Assembly: GCF_900604485.1 (NCBI RefSeq)
Contig: NZ_UWOP01000001.1
Span: 1,473,501 to 1,537,500 of the forward strand
DNA length: 64,000 nt
Direction: 5' to 3'
Origin: Enterococcus mediterraneensis
GTDB taxonomy: Bacteria; Bacillota; Bacilli; Lactobacillales; Enterococcaceae
In this document: in pieces, positions 18,658 through 26,494 of the stretch
How the letters are laid out: each line of letters begins with the position of its first letter
Position numbering within the stretch: position 1 is the first letter of the stretch
Position numbers and translations under genes: made by a program
The notes under the pieces: generated by a model
Database searches by the model: none
The model's input: only the letters and a program-made list of their open reading frames with translations
What the model was told of the DNA's origin: nothing

Positions 18658-20214
18658 GTGGAACAATTATTTATCAATGGAAAGATCTGGCAAGGAGAGA
18701 CATTTTCTTCTGCGATGGCTGTTCGGGATGGGAAAATCGTTTGGTTAGGAGACAGCCCTGAAGAAAAAGCTGACGATATCATCGATCTGCAAGGAAAAAC
18801 AGTATTGCCAAGTTTTTGGGATATCCATACTCATCCTCTTTGGATCAGCGAAACGCTGGCAGGTGTTCCTTGTACACCTCCAAATGTGAACAGTATCGCA
18901 GAAATGATCGATGCGCTGAAACAATCGAAACCTGCTCTTAATGGCTGGATCGAAGGCTGGGGGTATGATGAATCGAAATTAGCGGAAGGACGGACACCGA
19001 CGATCCATGATCTGGATCAGGTATCTGCAACACAGCCCGTCTATGTGCTGCGTTCGGATTGTCATTCTTGTGCAGTCAATTCCGCCGCACTGCGCCTAGC
19101 TGGGATCACGAAGGACACGCCTGATCCTGTCGGCGGAAAAATCGGACGTTTCCCAGATGGTGAGCCGAACGGCGTGATGATCGAAAACGGTGCAAGCCAG
19201 CTGATAAAAAATGTTAAATCACAGGGAACCTTTGAAGAAATCGTCGCCAACACATTACGTTTAGGAGAACATTACCGTAAACGAGGAATCGGTGTAATCT
19301 CGGATATGATCAGTCTGCTCCATCCTTTTGATTTTGCGGATATTTACAGTGAAGCCTGTCGTCAAGGTCTGCCGCAAAAAGTATATTTGTACTACTCGTG
19401 GGATGAACTGCGACAAGCAGGGGACAAACAATTGCCTAAATCCAGTCATCCCCAAGTGGAAGTCGCTGGTATCAAATTATTTATGGACGGAACCATCTCT
19501 AATCAGACTGCCCACATGAAGCGGCCCTTTAAAAATTCCCAATCGACAGGTTTTACCATCAATGATCGTTCAGATCTTGAATCAGCGTATGAATTTGCCA
19601 AAGCCAACCACTGTCAAATCGCGATCCACGCGATGGGGGACGCATCCATCCAATTGATTTTGGATACACTGGGTGATAAAGATCCTTGGTTAGAGATCCC
19701 ATCCGTGCGTATCGAACATGCGACGTTGTTGGATGAAGAATTATTGGCAGATTTTGCTAAAGCCAAAATGAACTTTGCTTTTGTGACGCAGATCATCTTT
19801 TTATACGCCGAATACGCTTCTTACTCCCAAAATTTGGAAGAGCAACGCTTAAAGACTGTCTATCCTTTGAAAAGTATGATAGAAAGCGGTGTTCCTACTG
19901 CGCTTTCTTCTGATGCACCGGCTACGGCTTGGATGGCACCGGATGATGTCTTTACCAGTTTGACGGCGGCAGTCACCCGCAAAGGGGCAAATGAGGAGGA
20001 TCTTAACAGTGCTGAAGCGATCTCCTTAGAGACTGCGTTGAGATTGTACACCAGTCACGCTGCAGCTGTCGTACCGGGAGAAACGATCGGGGTGCTTGCA
20101 GTGGGCCAGCCGGCGGATTTTTTGGTACTGGACCAAGATATCTTTACCTTGTCGCCTGAACAACGGCCATCCATCCAAGTAGAAAAAATGTATCTGCAAG
20201 GAAAATCAGTTTGA
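18658..20214 (+). CDS. Amidohydrolase family protein (YtcJ-like)
   Basis: Metal-dependent hydrolase of the amidohydrolase superfamily, YtcJ-like subgroup, probably cytoplasmic; the substrate is unknown. The metal-binding DIHTHPLW motif lies about 60 residues in, the IAIHAMGDASI and VRIEHATLLDEEL blocks supply further histidines, and LSSDAPATAW carries the final Asp. The start is set at GTG 18658, 5 nt after GGGAGGAG; an upstream in-frame ATG at 18619 lies before that site and over the -10 (TATAAT 18625-18630). Length of 518 is normal for the group. The next gene follows after 13 bp, suggesting co-transcription. Confidence 0.88.
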   Translation: MEQLFINGKIWQGETFSSAMAVRDGKIVWLGDSPEEKADDIIDLQGKTVLPSFWDIHTHPLWISETLAGVPCTPPNVNSIAEMIDALKQSKPALNGWIEGWGYDESKLAEGRTPTIHDLDQVSATQPVYVLRSDCHSCAVNSAALRLAGITKDTPDPVGGKIGRFPDGEPNGVMIENGASQLIKNVKSQGTFEEIVANTLRLGEHYRKRGIGVISDMISLLHPFDFADIYSEACRQGLPQKVYLYYSWDELRQAGDKQLPKSSHPQVEVAGIKLFMDGTISNQTAHMKRPFKNSQSTGFTINDRSDLESAYEFAKANHCQIAIHAMGDASIQLILDTLGDKDPWLEIPSVRIEHATLLDEELLADFAKAKMNFAFVTQIIFLYAEYASYSQNLEEQRLKTVYPLKSMIESGVPTALSSDAPATAWMAPDDVFTSLTAAVTRKGANEEDLNSAEAISLETALRLYTSHAAAVVPGETIGVLAVGQPADFLVLDQDIFTLSPEQRPSIQVEKMYLQGKSV

Positions 20215-20227
20215 AAGGAACATTATT

Positions 20228-20803
20228 ATGGAAAGTATTCCTAATGAATTATTAGTTTTTGCCGAAAACCAGCGGATCGAAACGCCCCGCTTAATATTAC
20301 GACCCATCACATTAGCGGACGCTGAAGATATGTTTGAATATGCCGGCGATCCGGAAACGACCCGCTTTGTTTTCCCTACTCATCGCTCGTTGCAAGAGAC
20401 GAAAAATGGGATCGCCGCTTACTTTATGGCGGCTCCGTTAGGCAAGTACGGTATCGAAGAAAAACGTTCCGGAAAGCTGATCGGTGCTATCGATCTGCGG
20501 GTGAAGCCAAATGAATGTACGGGAGAGATCGGGTATGTCTTGAATAAAGATTACTGGGGACAAGGCTACATGCCGGAAGCCGCATCTGCATTATTAGAAT
20601 TGGGTTTTGAAAAAATGGGGCTGATCCGCATTTTTGGTTTGCATGATGTCCGCAATCACCAATCTGGTCGAGTGATGGAAAAGATCGGTTTACGGCAAGA
20701 AGCGGTCCTGACCGCTGCCAAGGTCTCAAAAGGAGCGATCATTGATGAAGCTCTCCATGGCTTATCAAGAAAAGAGTGGCTGCAAAGCAAAAAAAAGCAG
20801 TGA
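20228..20803 (+). CDS. GNAT family N-acetyltransferase (RimJ/RimL type)
   Basis: Acetyl-CoA dependent N-acetyltransferase. It starts with the common RIETPRLILRPI entry strand and carries GEIGYVLNKDYWGQGYMPEA, which contains the Q/R-x-x-G-x-A-like acetyl-CoA loop, then the HDVRNHQSGRVMEKIG motif typical of the RimJ/RimL subgroup that acetylates protein N-termini or small molecules. 191 residues is a normal length. ATG 20228 follows GAAAGGAAC. It lies 13 bp after the amidohydrolase gene. The acceptor substrate cannot be inferred. Confidence 0.88.
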   Translation: MESIPNELLVFAENQRIETPRLILRPITLADAEDMFEYAGDPETTRFVFPTHRSLQETKNGIAAYFMAAPLGKYGIEEKRSGKLIGAIDLRVKPNECTGEIGYVLNKDYWGQGYMPEAASALLELGFEKMGLIRIFGLHDVRNHQSGRVMEKIGLRQEAVLTAAKVSKGAIIDEALHGLSRKEWLQSKKKQ

Positions 20804-20862
20804 AACAAAACAGTTGCTGAAATACCGCAGTTCTCGTAGTCTTTGAATGAGGGGGTGTATTT

Positions 20863-21255
20863 ATGGAATTGCAAATCACACAAGAAGTAAAAGAAAAAAT
20901 CGCAGCAAAACGTCAGACGGGGGATCGGATCTTTTTGGATTTTGAGGACGGGGATGGTCCCTTTGCGGCTACCGGGATCACTTGCCGGCTAGACTTGAGT
21001 TTTCGTCTTTTATTAGTGGCACAGGATTATCCGGAAGAAGGTTTAGCAGTTTATGACGATACTATCGAAACAGCGATCGGTGGGATCCGTTTGAAGAAAA
21101 GTTCCGAAAAATACTTGGAAGCAGAAACGATTCTCGCCTACAATCCGACCTACAACAATATCCAACTGAAAGGAAAAAGCGGTGTTTTGGCAGATAATGT
21201 GCCGATCATTCGCTATGACCGGCAAATGGCAGGTGGCGGAAAATGGGGAGATTAG
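20863..21255 (+). CDS. HesB/IscA-like fold protein (Fe-S biosynthesis family)
   Basis: Matches the short iron-sulfur cluster biosynthesis family found in Lactobacillales (HesB-like fold, YqkB-type). It lacks the three conserved cysteines of true A-type carriers: only one cysteine (GITCRLD) is present and the C-terminal C-x-C is missing, so a genuine Fe-S carrier role is doubtful. AGGGGGTG precedes ATG 20863. The 3' end overlaps the next gene by 13 bp, so the two are translationally coupled. Role unknown. Confidence 0.75.
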   Translation: MELQITQEVKEKIAAKRQTGDRIFLDFEDGDGPFAATGITCRLDLSFRLLLVAQDYPEEGLAVYDDTIETAIGGIRLKKSSEKYLEAETILAYNPTYNNIQLKGKSGVLADNVPIIRYDRQMAGGGKWGD

Positions 21256-22142
21256 CCGTCGTCAGCGATCTGCATGTCGATATCAACCAGCTGGTGACAG
21301 AAGATCTGGAAAAGTTAGCGCAGATCCTTCAGGACAATAACGTTTCTCGCATCCATTTTGCCGGCGATACAGCCAATAAAATCGAACCGGCACTGGCGGT
21401 CTTTGATTTTTTCCAACGATACGGCTGGCCGACGACGTTTAATTGGGGCAATCATGAAATGGCGGATCTGACGGAAGCGACCATCGAAACTTTCGATGAT
21501 CAGCGGTTCTTGAATTTTCGGACCGCTCCTTTGTCCAAAGATCTGGTGCTGTTGGGAGTCAATGGCTGGTATGATTACGGTTATTCTACGATATTGGATC
21601 AGAAAAAGATCCGGCGTATGAAAAATTTGTACTGGTATGATCGCATGATCCAGCGAAGTGCCAGCGATCCTGACATCAATCAAGGACTGCTGCAGCAGCT
21701 GCACAGCTGTTTGACTAAGCTGACGCAGCAAGAAAAAGAAGTGATTCTTGTCACTCATTTCGTACCGCGACGAGAATTCATCGTCTATCAAACAAATCCA
21801 GCGTATGAGCGCTGGAACGAATTGAACGCTTTTTTAGGTTCAGAAGCGGTAGGTGATCTGATCGATCATTTTCCTAATGTACGGCAGGTGATCTTTGGAC
21901 ATACCCATCGCCGTTTTACGGATAAAAGCATCAATGGTGTCCAATACAGCTGTCGCCCATTCGGCTATTTTTACGAATGGCAGATGACGCGACGTTTCAT
22001 GCAGGAATATCAGCTGACTGAGGTTTTGAATCCGCTGAAATTCCGCGGGATCATCCATCGGAATCGACCGTTGTTTGATGAATACAAAGAAAAACACTTG
22101 CCGGAAGAATTCCAGCAAGCGATCACGTATATCGAGTATTAA
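21243..22142 (+). CDS. Calcineurin-like metallophosphoesterase
   Basis: Binuclear metal phosphoesterase with all motifs in order: SDLHVD near the start, FAGDTAN, WGNHE, VTHF and GHTHRR. The family hydrolyses phosphate mono- or diesters, and no substrate can be assigned here. ATG 21243 lies inside the 3' end of the HesB-like gene (13-bp overlap), with GGTGGCGGA as ribosome binding site. 299 residues. It ends at a strong bidirectional terminator that it shares with glpF. Confidence 0.88.
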   Translation: MGRLAVVSDLHVDINQLVTEDLEKLAQILQDNNVSRIHFAGDTANKIEPALAVFDFFQRYGWPTTFNWGNHEMADLTEATIETFDDQRFLNFRTAPLSKDLVLLGVNGWYDYGYSTILDQKKIRRMKNLYWYDRMIQRSASDPDINQGLLQQLHSCLTKLTQQEKEVILVTHFVPRREFIVYQTNPAYERWNELNAFLGSEAVGDLIDHFPNVRQVIFGHTHRRFTDKSINGVQYSCRPFGYFYEWQMTRRFMQEYQLTEVLNPLKFRGIIHRNRPLFDEYKEKHLPEEFQQAITYIEY

Positions 22143-22179
22143 AAAAGTCTTGGCAGAAACGCTCCGCCAAGACTTTTTT
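22141..22179. terminator. Bidirectional terminator between the phosphoesterase and glpF genes
   Basis: GTCTTGGC (22147-22154) pairs with GCCAAGAC (22166-22173), flanked by A6 on the left and T6 on the right, so it can work on both strands for these converging genes. Confidence 0.92.
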
Positions 22180-22186
22180 ATTTATC

Positions 22187-22918
22187 TTATAAGAATAATG
22201 CTTTATAAGTGAATACCGCAAGAATACCTGCCAAGATCGGTGCCAAGACTGGTACCCAAGCATAGCTCCATTGTGAATCGCCTTTATGTTTCAATGGCAA
22301 CAACGCGTGCACAAGACGAGGACCAAAGTCACGAGCTGGGTTCAACCCAGGTCCAGTTGGTCCGCCAAGGGAAGCGACCAATGTCCAAACTAAGAAACCT
22401 AACGCCAAGTGGGCTGTTCCTAGATTATCTTGGAAAAATGGTGCTTTTGTGATACCAAGAGCGCCGAAGAATAAAACGAATGATCCGAAAAATTCATTGA
22501 CAAAACCATTTAATTTAGAACCAACACTGTTGATCGTTGAGAAAGTACCTAAAACGTGTGCGGTATTTTCTGTTTGATCATAGTAAGGTTTATAACAAGC
22601 GACAACGATCAATTGTCCCACAATTGCTCCTAATAATTGAGCAACGATATATGGCAAAACTTCTGACCAAGGGAACATACCTGAAACTGCCAAACCGATT
22701 GAGAACGCAGGGTTGATGTGATTTCCACTGATAGAACCGAACATCATCGCTGGGATCATGACACCAAAACCGTAGCCGACACCAATCAGCATCCAGTCGC
22801 TGCCATAACCTTTCGTTCCTTTCAAATCTACGTTTGCCACTGCACCATTACCTAACACTATTAACAGAGCAGTTCCGGCAAATTCTGCTGCCAGACGAGT
22901 CATTAATGAATAATCCAA
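22187..22918 (-). CDS. glpF: Glycerol uptake facilitator (aquaglyceroporin)
   Basis: Membrane channel of the MIP family for facilitated glycerol entry. Two NPA boxes are visible, HINPAF and LNPARD; the Asp right after the second box is the hallmark of glycerol channels rather than pure water channels. About six transmembrane helices plus two half-helices; 243 residues. TAGGAGGAAG precedes ATG 22918. Unlike the usual glpKOF arrangement, no glycerol kinase or oxidase is adjacent, so this may be an additional copy or one serving small solutes other than glycerol. I did not find a convincing cre site upstream. Confidence 0.92.
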   Translation of the reverse strand: MDYSLMTRLAAEFAGTALLIVLGNGAVANVDLKGTKGYGSDWMLIGVGYGFGVMIPAMMFGSISGNHINPAFSIGLAVSGMFPWSEVLPYIVAQLLGAIVGQLIVVACYKPYYDQTENTAHVLGTFSTINSVGSKLNGFVNEFFGSFVLFFGALGITKAPFFQDNLGTAHLALGFLVWTLVASLGGPTGPGLNPARDFGPRLVHALLPLKHKGDSQWSYAWVPVLAPILAGILAVFTYKALFL

Positions 22919-23063
22919 AATACTTCCTCCTAGTTTTTTTTGTCAGTGATGCAGAGCAAATAAATCAATAAGAAAAATAAATCCTGCTCGTAAAACACCA
23001 AACATTACTATGTAACCAAAATTACTGAAAATTTTCAAGTGTTTCGTTCTAAAAAAGTAAAAA

Positions 23064-23092
23064 TTGTTTTTTAGATTTTTTTTCGGTATAGT
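23064..23092 (+). promoter_or_regulatory. Candidate promoter of the Tad2-like/SDR unit
   Basis: TTGTTT (23064-23069), 17-bp spacer, TATAGT (23087-23092), about 70 bp ahead of the first ATG. The region between glpF and this unit (22919-23164) holds nothing else that I can identify. Confidence 0.55.
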
Positions 23093-23164
23093 AAAAATCG
23101 AGAAACGATCTGAAAACAAAGCATAAAATTATCGTTAAAAATAAAAATAAAGCGAGGAAGCAAC

Positions 23165-23389
23165 ATGACATTTGAAGAAGTATTGCCTCAATTAAAACAA
23201 GGCGCGAAAGTGATCCGGGAAGGCTGGAGCGGGTTTGAGTTGTATGTGACCCTAGTTTCAGGAGATAGCTATGAAAACCATCCAGTGATGCCGTATCTGC
23301 TGATCAAGACCTCTGACGAAGGTTTTTCCAGCTTCGCACCAACTGTTTGTGATATCTTGGCAGAGGATTGGAAGATCGTAGAAGCATGA
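23165..23389 (+). CDS. DUF2829 / Tad2-like small protein
   Basis: 74-residue protein matching the DUF2829 family, renamed for phage Thoeris anti-defense protein 2 (Tad2). Family hallmarks visible are the N-terminal helix with KQGAKVIREGW, a central beta segment, and the C-terminal LAEDWKIVE. Phage Tad2 sequesters the cyclic-ADP-ribose-type signal made by Thoeris TIR proteins; many family members in bacterial chromosomes are uncharacterised. ATG 23165 follows GCGAGGAAG. The stop overlaps the ATG of the following dehydrogenase gene by four bases (ATGA), so the two are translationally coupled. No phage genes or Thoeris genes surround it. Family assignment is from memory of the motif pattern. Confidence 0.75.
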   Translation: MTFEEVLPQLKQGAKVIREGWSGFELYVTLVSGDSYENHPVMPYLLIKTSDEGFSSFAPTVCDILAEDWKIVEA

Positions 23390-24135
23390 GAGCGGAATTC
23401 GAGGGAAAAGTCGTCTTAGTGACAGGGGCAGCTTCCGGGATCGGGTACGCTCAAGCAGAAGCTTTCTTGATGGCAGGCGCCAACGTGTTTGCTGTAGATA
23501 AGAATCCTGCTGTTGATCAGCTGGCGACACGTTTTCCCAAAAACTATGGATTTTTAACGGGAGATCTCACATCTGCTGCATTTTGTCAAAAAGCAGTGGA
23601 GAACTGTCGCCAGTATTTTGGAAAGATCGATATTTTATTGAATACCGCCGGGATCTTGGATGCGTATCGTCCGCTATTAGAAACGGATGAAACATTGTGG
23701 CGGGAGATCTTCGCCACAAATCTCGACAGCATGTTTTATTTGACGAAAGCTGTTTTGCCGGAGATGGTGGCGCGAAAAAAGGGAGTCATCATCAATATGG
23801 CTTCCATCGCCAGTTTTGTCGCCGGTGGTGGCGGGATCGCGTATACCGCCGCCAAACACGCTATCGCAGGCTTTACAAAACAGCTGGCATTGGATTATAG
23901 CGCTCAAGGGATCCACGTGACGGCTATCGCACCAGGGGCAATCGAAACGCCGATGAATGCCGCCGATTTTGCCGGTGACGGCAAGATGGCGGAATGGGTC
24001 GCGCAAGAAACACCGGTCAAACGTTGGGCACAGCCGGAAGAAGTTGCGGAATTGACTCTTTTTTTGGCCAGTGAAAAAGCTAGCTACATGCAAGGAAATA
24101 TCGTTCCTATCGATGGCGGCTGGTTGCTGAAATAA
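23386..24135 (+). CDS. Short-chain dehydrogenase/reductase (FabG-like)
   Basis: NAD(P)-dependent oxidoreductase of the classical SDR family. TGAASGIG is the cofactor-binding loop, LLNTAGI corresponds to NNAG, and the catalytic set is Ser in INMASIAS with Tyr and Lys in YTAAKHA. The DKN after the second beta strand (FAVDKN) suggests an NAD preference over NADP. ATG 23386 is chosen over an in-frame TTG at 23368, because it forms the ATGA overlap with the upstream gene. 249 residues. Often annotated as 3-oxoacyl-ACP reductase, but genuine FabG normally sits in the fab cluster, so the true substrate is open. Confidence 0.9.
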   Translation: MRAEFEGKVVLVTGAASGIGYAQAEAFLMAGANVFAVDKNPAVDQLATRFPKNYGFLTGDLTSAAFCQKAVENCRQYFGKIDILLNTAGILDAYRPLLETDETLWREIFATNLDSMFYLTKAVLPEMVARKKGVIINMASIASFVAGGGGIAYTAAKHAIAGFTKQLALDYSAQGIHVTAIAPGAIETPMNAADFAGDGKMAEWVAQETPVKRWAQPEEVAELTLFLASEKASYMQGNIVPIDGGWLLK

Positions 24136-24147
24136 GTGGAGGAAGCA

Positions 24148-24701
24148 ATGGAAGAACAGTTGAACAAATGGATCGAGGACCGCTCAGATTTTATGGAAGT
24201 ACTGTCTTTTATAGAATGTCTGGATTTGAAAGACAGCTGGCTTTGTGCGGGCAGTGTGCGGAATTATGTCTGGTCGTCTCTTTCAGGACAATCTTTTTCA
24301 CTGACAGAGCAGGATCTCGATGTGATTTTTTACGACCCTGCGTATCCTTATGAAGCAAATTCTATTATTCAGGAACGGTTAGTACAAACAGCTCCAATGT
24401 ATCATTGAGAAGTAAAAATCAAGTGTATATGCACAGCCATAATTTTGCTGATGAGACACCTTTTAACGGTTGTTATGAAGCAATTGCTCATTTTCCAGAA
24501 AAATGTACCGCAGTCGCTGTCCGGCTGAATCAGGGAAAACTGGAATGGCTGGCACCTTATGGACTTCAGGAATTGTTGTCCATGACCGTTTCGCCAACGC
24601 CGTTTTTTGCAAAGGACGAACGCTCCATGGCGATTTATCGGTGCCGAATCCAGCAGAAAAATTGGCAAGAAAAGTGGCCGGCACTGAAAATTTTCCTCTA
24701 G
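24148..24701 (+). pseudogene. Nucleotidyltransferase family protein (DUF925-like), frameshifted
   Basis: Two consecutive frames together make one nucleotidyltransferase-like protein. The first part (ATG 24148 after GTGGAGGAAG) contains the GSVRNYVW motif and DLDVIFYD, the GS-x-R-N and DxD elements of the family, and stops at TGA 24406-24408. The second part resumes in the +2 frame at once with KNQVYMHSH and runs to 24701 through VRLNQGKLEWLAPYGL and WQEKWPALKI, which are the expected C-terminal family blocks. Restoring one base near 24404-24408 (TGA to TGG-A) would give a continuous frame of about 185 residues with Trp where relatives have Trp. Either a real inactivating deletion or a sequence error. 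Confidence 0.85.
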
Positions 24702-24753
24702 GGTGCTTGTCAAAGACGTTTTTTTGATTATGATAAATACTAGTGGAAACACA

Positions 24754-24812
24754 CTGCGGCACTTCAATCCTTTGGCCGCAGTTATTACCAAGTCATTGAC
24801 TTGCAAAGGAGA
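24754..24812 (+). promoter_or_regulatory. preQ1-II riboswitch controlling queT translation
   Basis: Stem P1 CTGCGGC (24754-24760) / GCCGCAG (24775-24781) closes a 14-nt loop ending CCTTTG (24769-24774). A second small hairpin CAAGT/ACTTG (24789-24803) follows, and CAAAGG (24804-24809) pairs with the loop CCTTTG as a pseudoknot. The AAAGGAGA taken up in the pseudoknot is the ribosome binding site of the downstream gene. Order of elements and the ATTAC linker match the preQ1-II (COG4708) class, which shuts translation off when preQ1 binds. Confidence 0.85.
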
Positions 24813-24820
24813 TCATAAAA

Positions 24821-25333
24821 ATGAATAACCATGAAAAAACACGTTCAGTTTCTCGCTGGACCACGACAGAAACCGCCAAAATGGCATTGGTCACCAGTTT
24901 ATATGTAGTGATCACTGTTTTCTTGGCAGTCATCAGCTTCGGTGCTGTACAGATCCGTTTGTCAGAGATGTTCAATTATTTGACACTTTATAACAAACGA
25001 TATATTTGGGCAGTCACATTAGGAGTCGCAATCGCCAATCTGGCTTCGCCCAATGGCTTGATCGATGTTGTGGTAGGGAGTATCTGTACGTTTTTTGTTT
25101 TACTCTTCAATCAGTGGTGCACTAAGCGGATCAAGCATATGAAAAACAAGATGATCGTGACTGCGCTGGTTTTTGCTGTATTGATGTTCACCGTAGCCGG
25201 TCAGCTGACGATTTTATATCAGGCACCATTTTTCTATAACTGGCTGGTCATTGGACTGGGAGAATTGGTCTCTATGACCGTTGGCGGATTTATTATTTAT
25301 TTTGTTGGCAAACGTACCGATTTGACAAAATAA
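24821..25333 (+). CDS. queT: QueT-type queuosine precursor transporter
   Basis: Membrane S-component of an ECF-type importer (QueT/COG4708, DUF988), taking up preQ1 or a related queuosine precursor; energy would come from the shared EcfAA'T module encoded elsewhere. About five to six hydrophobic helices are visible, with the conserved QIRLSEMF stretch after the first helix and a GLGE motif near the C-terminus. 170 residues is typical. ATG 24821 is 9 nt after AAAGGAGA, which forms part of the preQ1-II riboswitch. Family and riboswitch agree with each other, which raises confidence in both. Confidence 0.9.
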   Translation: MNNHEKTRSVSRWTTTETAKMALVTSLYVVITVFLAVISFGAVQIRLSEMFNYLTLYNKRYIWAVTLGVAIANLASPNGLIDVVVGSICTFFVLLFNQWCTKRIKHMKNKMIVTALVFAVLMFTVAGQLTILYQAPFFYNWLVIGLGELVSMTVGGFIIYFVGKRTDLTK

Positions 25334-25443
25334 GAAAAATAAAAAGAAAAGCGCATTGTGATTGAGGGATGGGCTTTTTTTGCATCCAAGTTGTCCATAA
25401 GAACAAAAAAAGCTACAATAGGCAACAAGAAGGAAGTGAAGTT

Positions 25444-26055
25444 GTGTTTACTGAAAAAAGTTTTGCCGTTTTTGAGATCGCGGGTCTAGAACCGCGGATG
25501 AATGCAATCCGGCAAGAGATCCAGCCGGTGTTCCGAACACTGAACGACCGTTTCAAGCCTTACTTGGAAAAAGAGATCGCTGCTGATCTGTACCTGCATA
25601 TCGCTCAGCATCGCCGGCGCAGTGTCTATCCGCCTGAAAGCACGTTGTCGGCTCTCAGTCAAAATAAGCGCGGCTATAAAATGGAGCCGCATTTTCAACT
25701 GGGGATTTGTGAGGATTATGTTTTTATGTGGCTGTCGTTGATCGACCAGCCGCCGCAAAAGACAGCGTTTGCTCAAAAAATGGTTGATCATATAGCGCTA
25801 TTCGAAAAATTGCCGCAAGATACTGTGATCAATGGCAATCATTTGAGTAATGACATTTTCCCATTAGAAATGACGTCATTGAAAAAACTGCTGACACGAT
25901 TGGAAAATGTGAAAAAAGGAGAATTCCAAATCGGTCGGGTCATCTCGAAAGAAAGTCCGTTATGGCATGATCCGAAAGCCGCAGAAGCGTATATGATGGC
26001 GACTTATCTGGAATTATTGCCTATTTATCAGCTGTTGATGAGGTCTGACAGTTGA
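25444..26055 (+). CDS. DUF1054 family protein (YktB-like)
   Basis: Cytoplasmic protein of the DUF1054 family, conserved in Bacilli and of unknown function. The family start F-T-E-K-S-F-A-V-F, the HIAQHRRRSVYPPEST block, and GYKMEPHFQLGI are visible. GTG 25444 is selected after AAGGAAG; an upstream frame opening at 25369 adds residues unlike the family. 203 residues is normal. It lies between queT and the HU gene, with its own neighbourhood giving no functional clue. Confidence 0.88.
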   Translation: MFTEKSFAVFEIAGLEPRMNAIRQEIQPVFRTLNDRFKPYLEKEIAADLYLHIAQHRRRSVYPPESTLSALSQNKRGYKMEPHFQLGICEDYVFMWLSLIDQPPQKTAFAQKMVDHIALFEKLPQDTVINGNHLSNDIFPLEMTSLKKLLTRLENVKKGEFQIGRVISKESPLWHDPKAAEAYMMATYLELLPIYQLLMRSDS

Positions 26056-26061
26056 TTTTGA

Positions 26062-26090
26062 TTGTAGTGACCGGCGCTTTTTGCTAAAAT
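26062..26090 (+). promoter_or_regulatory. Promoter of the HU gene
   Basis: TTGTAG (26062-26067), 17 bp, TAAAAT (26085-26090) with extended TG at 26082-26083. Just downstream lies the palindromic GAAGCGCTTC (about 26108-26117), which resembles the core of a CcpA site; that second point is weak. Confidence 0.65.
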
Positions 26091-26150
26091 AAAAGTCAGA
26101 AGCTGCGGAAGCGCTTCTAAAAAGCTATTTTAAATCAGGAGGTAAGTTAC

Positions 26151-26423
26151 ATGAACAAAGCAGATTTAATCTCAAAAGTAGCGGAACAATCCGGATTAAC
26201 TAGAAAAGACGCAAGCGCAGCAGTAGGAGCCATCTTTGATACGGTATCAACTTCTTTAAAAAATGGAGATAGTGTCCAAATCATGGGCTTTGGTACTTTT
26301 GAAGTGCGCAATCGTGCTTCCCGTAAAGGACGCAACCCGCAAACAGGTGAAGAGATCACGATCCCGGCTTCAAAAAATCCAGCATTCAAACCAGGGAAAC
26401 AATTAAAAGAATCAGTCAATTAG
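26151..26423 (+). CDS. hup: DNA-binding protein HU
   Basis: Small basic histone-like protein that wraps and bends DNA. 90 residues with the diagnostic [21 protein letters not shown] arm region (shown here as its parts GFGTFEVR and RKGRNPQTG) and the C-terminal [13 protein letters not shown] 26151 follows AGGAGGTAAG, a near-perfect ribosome binding site consistent with high expression. A well-formed promoter lies at 26062-26090 and a strong terminator follows, so it is monocistronic. Confidence 0.97.
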   Translation: MNKADLISKVAEQSGLTRKDASAAVGAIFDTVSTSLKNGDSVQIMGFGTFEVRNRASRKGRNPQTGEEITIPASKNPAFKPGKQLKESVN

Positions 26424-26445
26424 AAACGTCTGAATCCTAATGAAT

Positions 26446-26494
26446 CGACCCCCAAAGACAGAACGAAACTGTTTTTGGGGGTCGTTGATTTTTT
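26446..26494. terminator. Terminator between hup and bioY
   Basis: CGACCCCCAAA (26446-26456) pairs with TTTGGGGGTCG (26474-26484); a T-run follows on the plus side. On the minus side the downstream stretch is T-poor, so it mainly serves hup. Confidence 0.88.

Noticed and set aside
23677-24093. 138-codon minus-strand frame within the SDR gene
   Set aside because: Antisense shadow of conserved SDR motifs; no start signal and no recognisable product.
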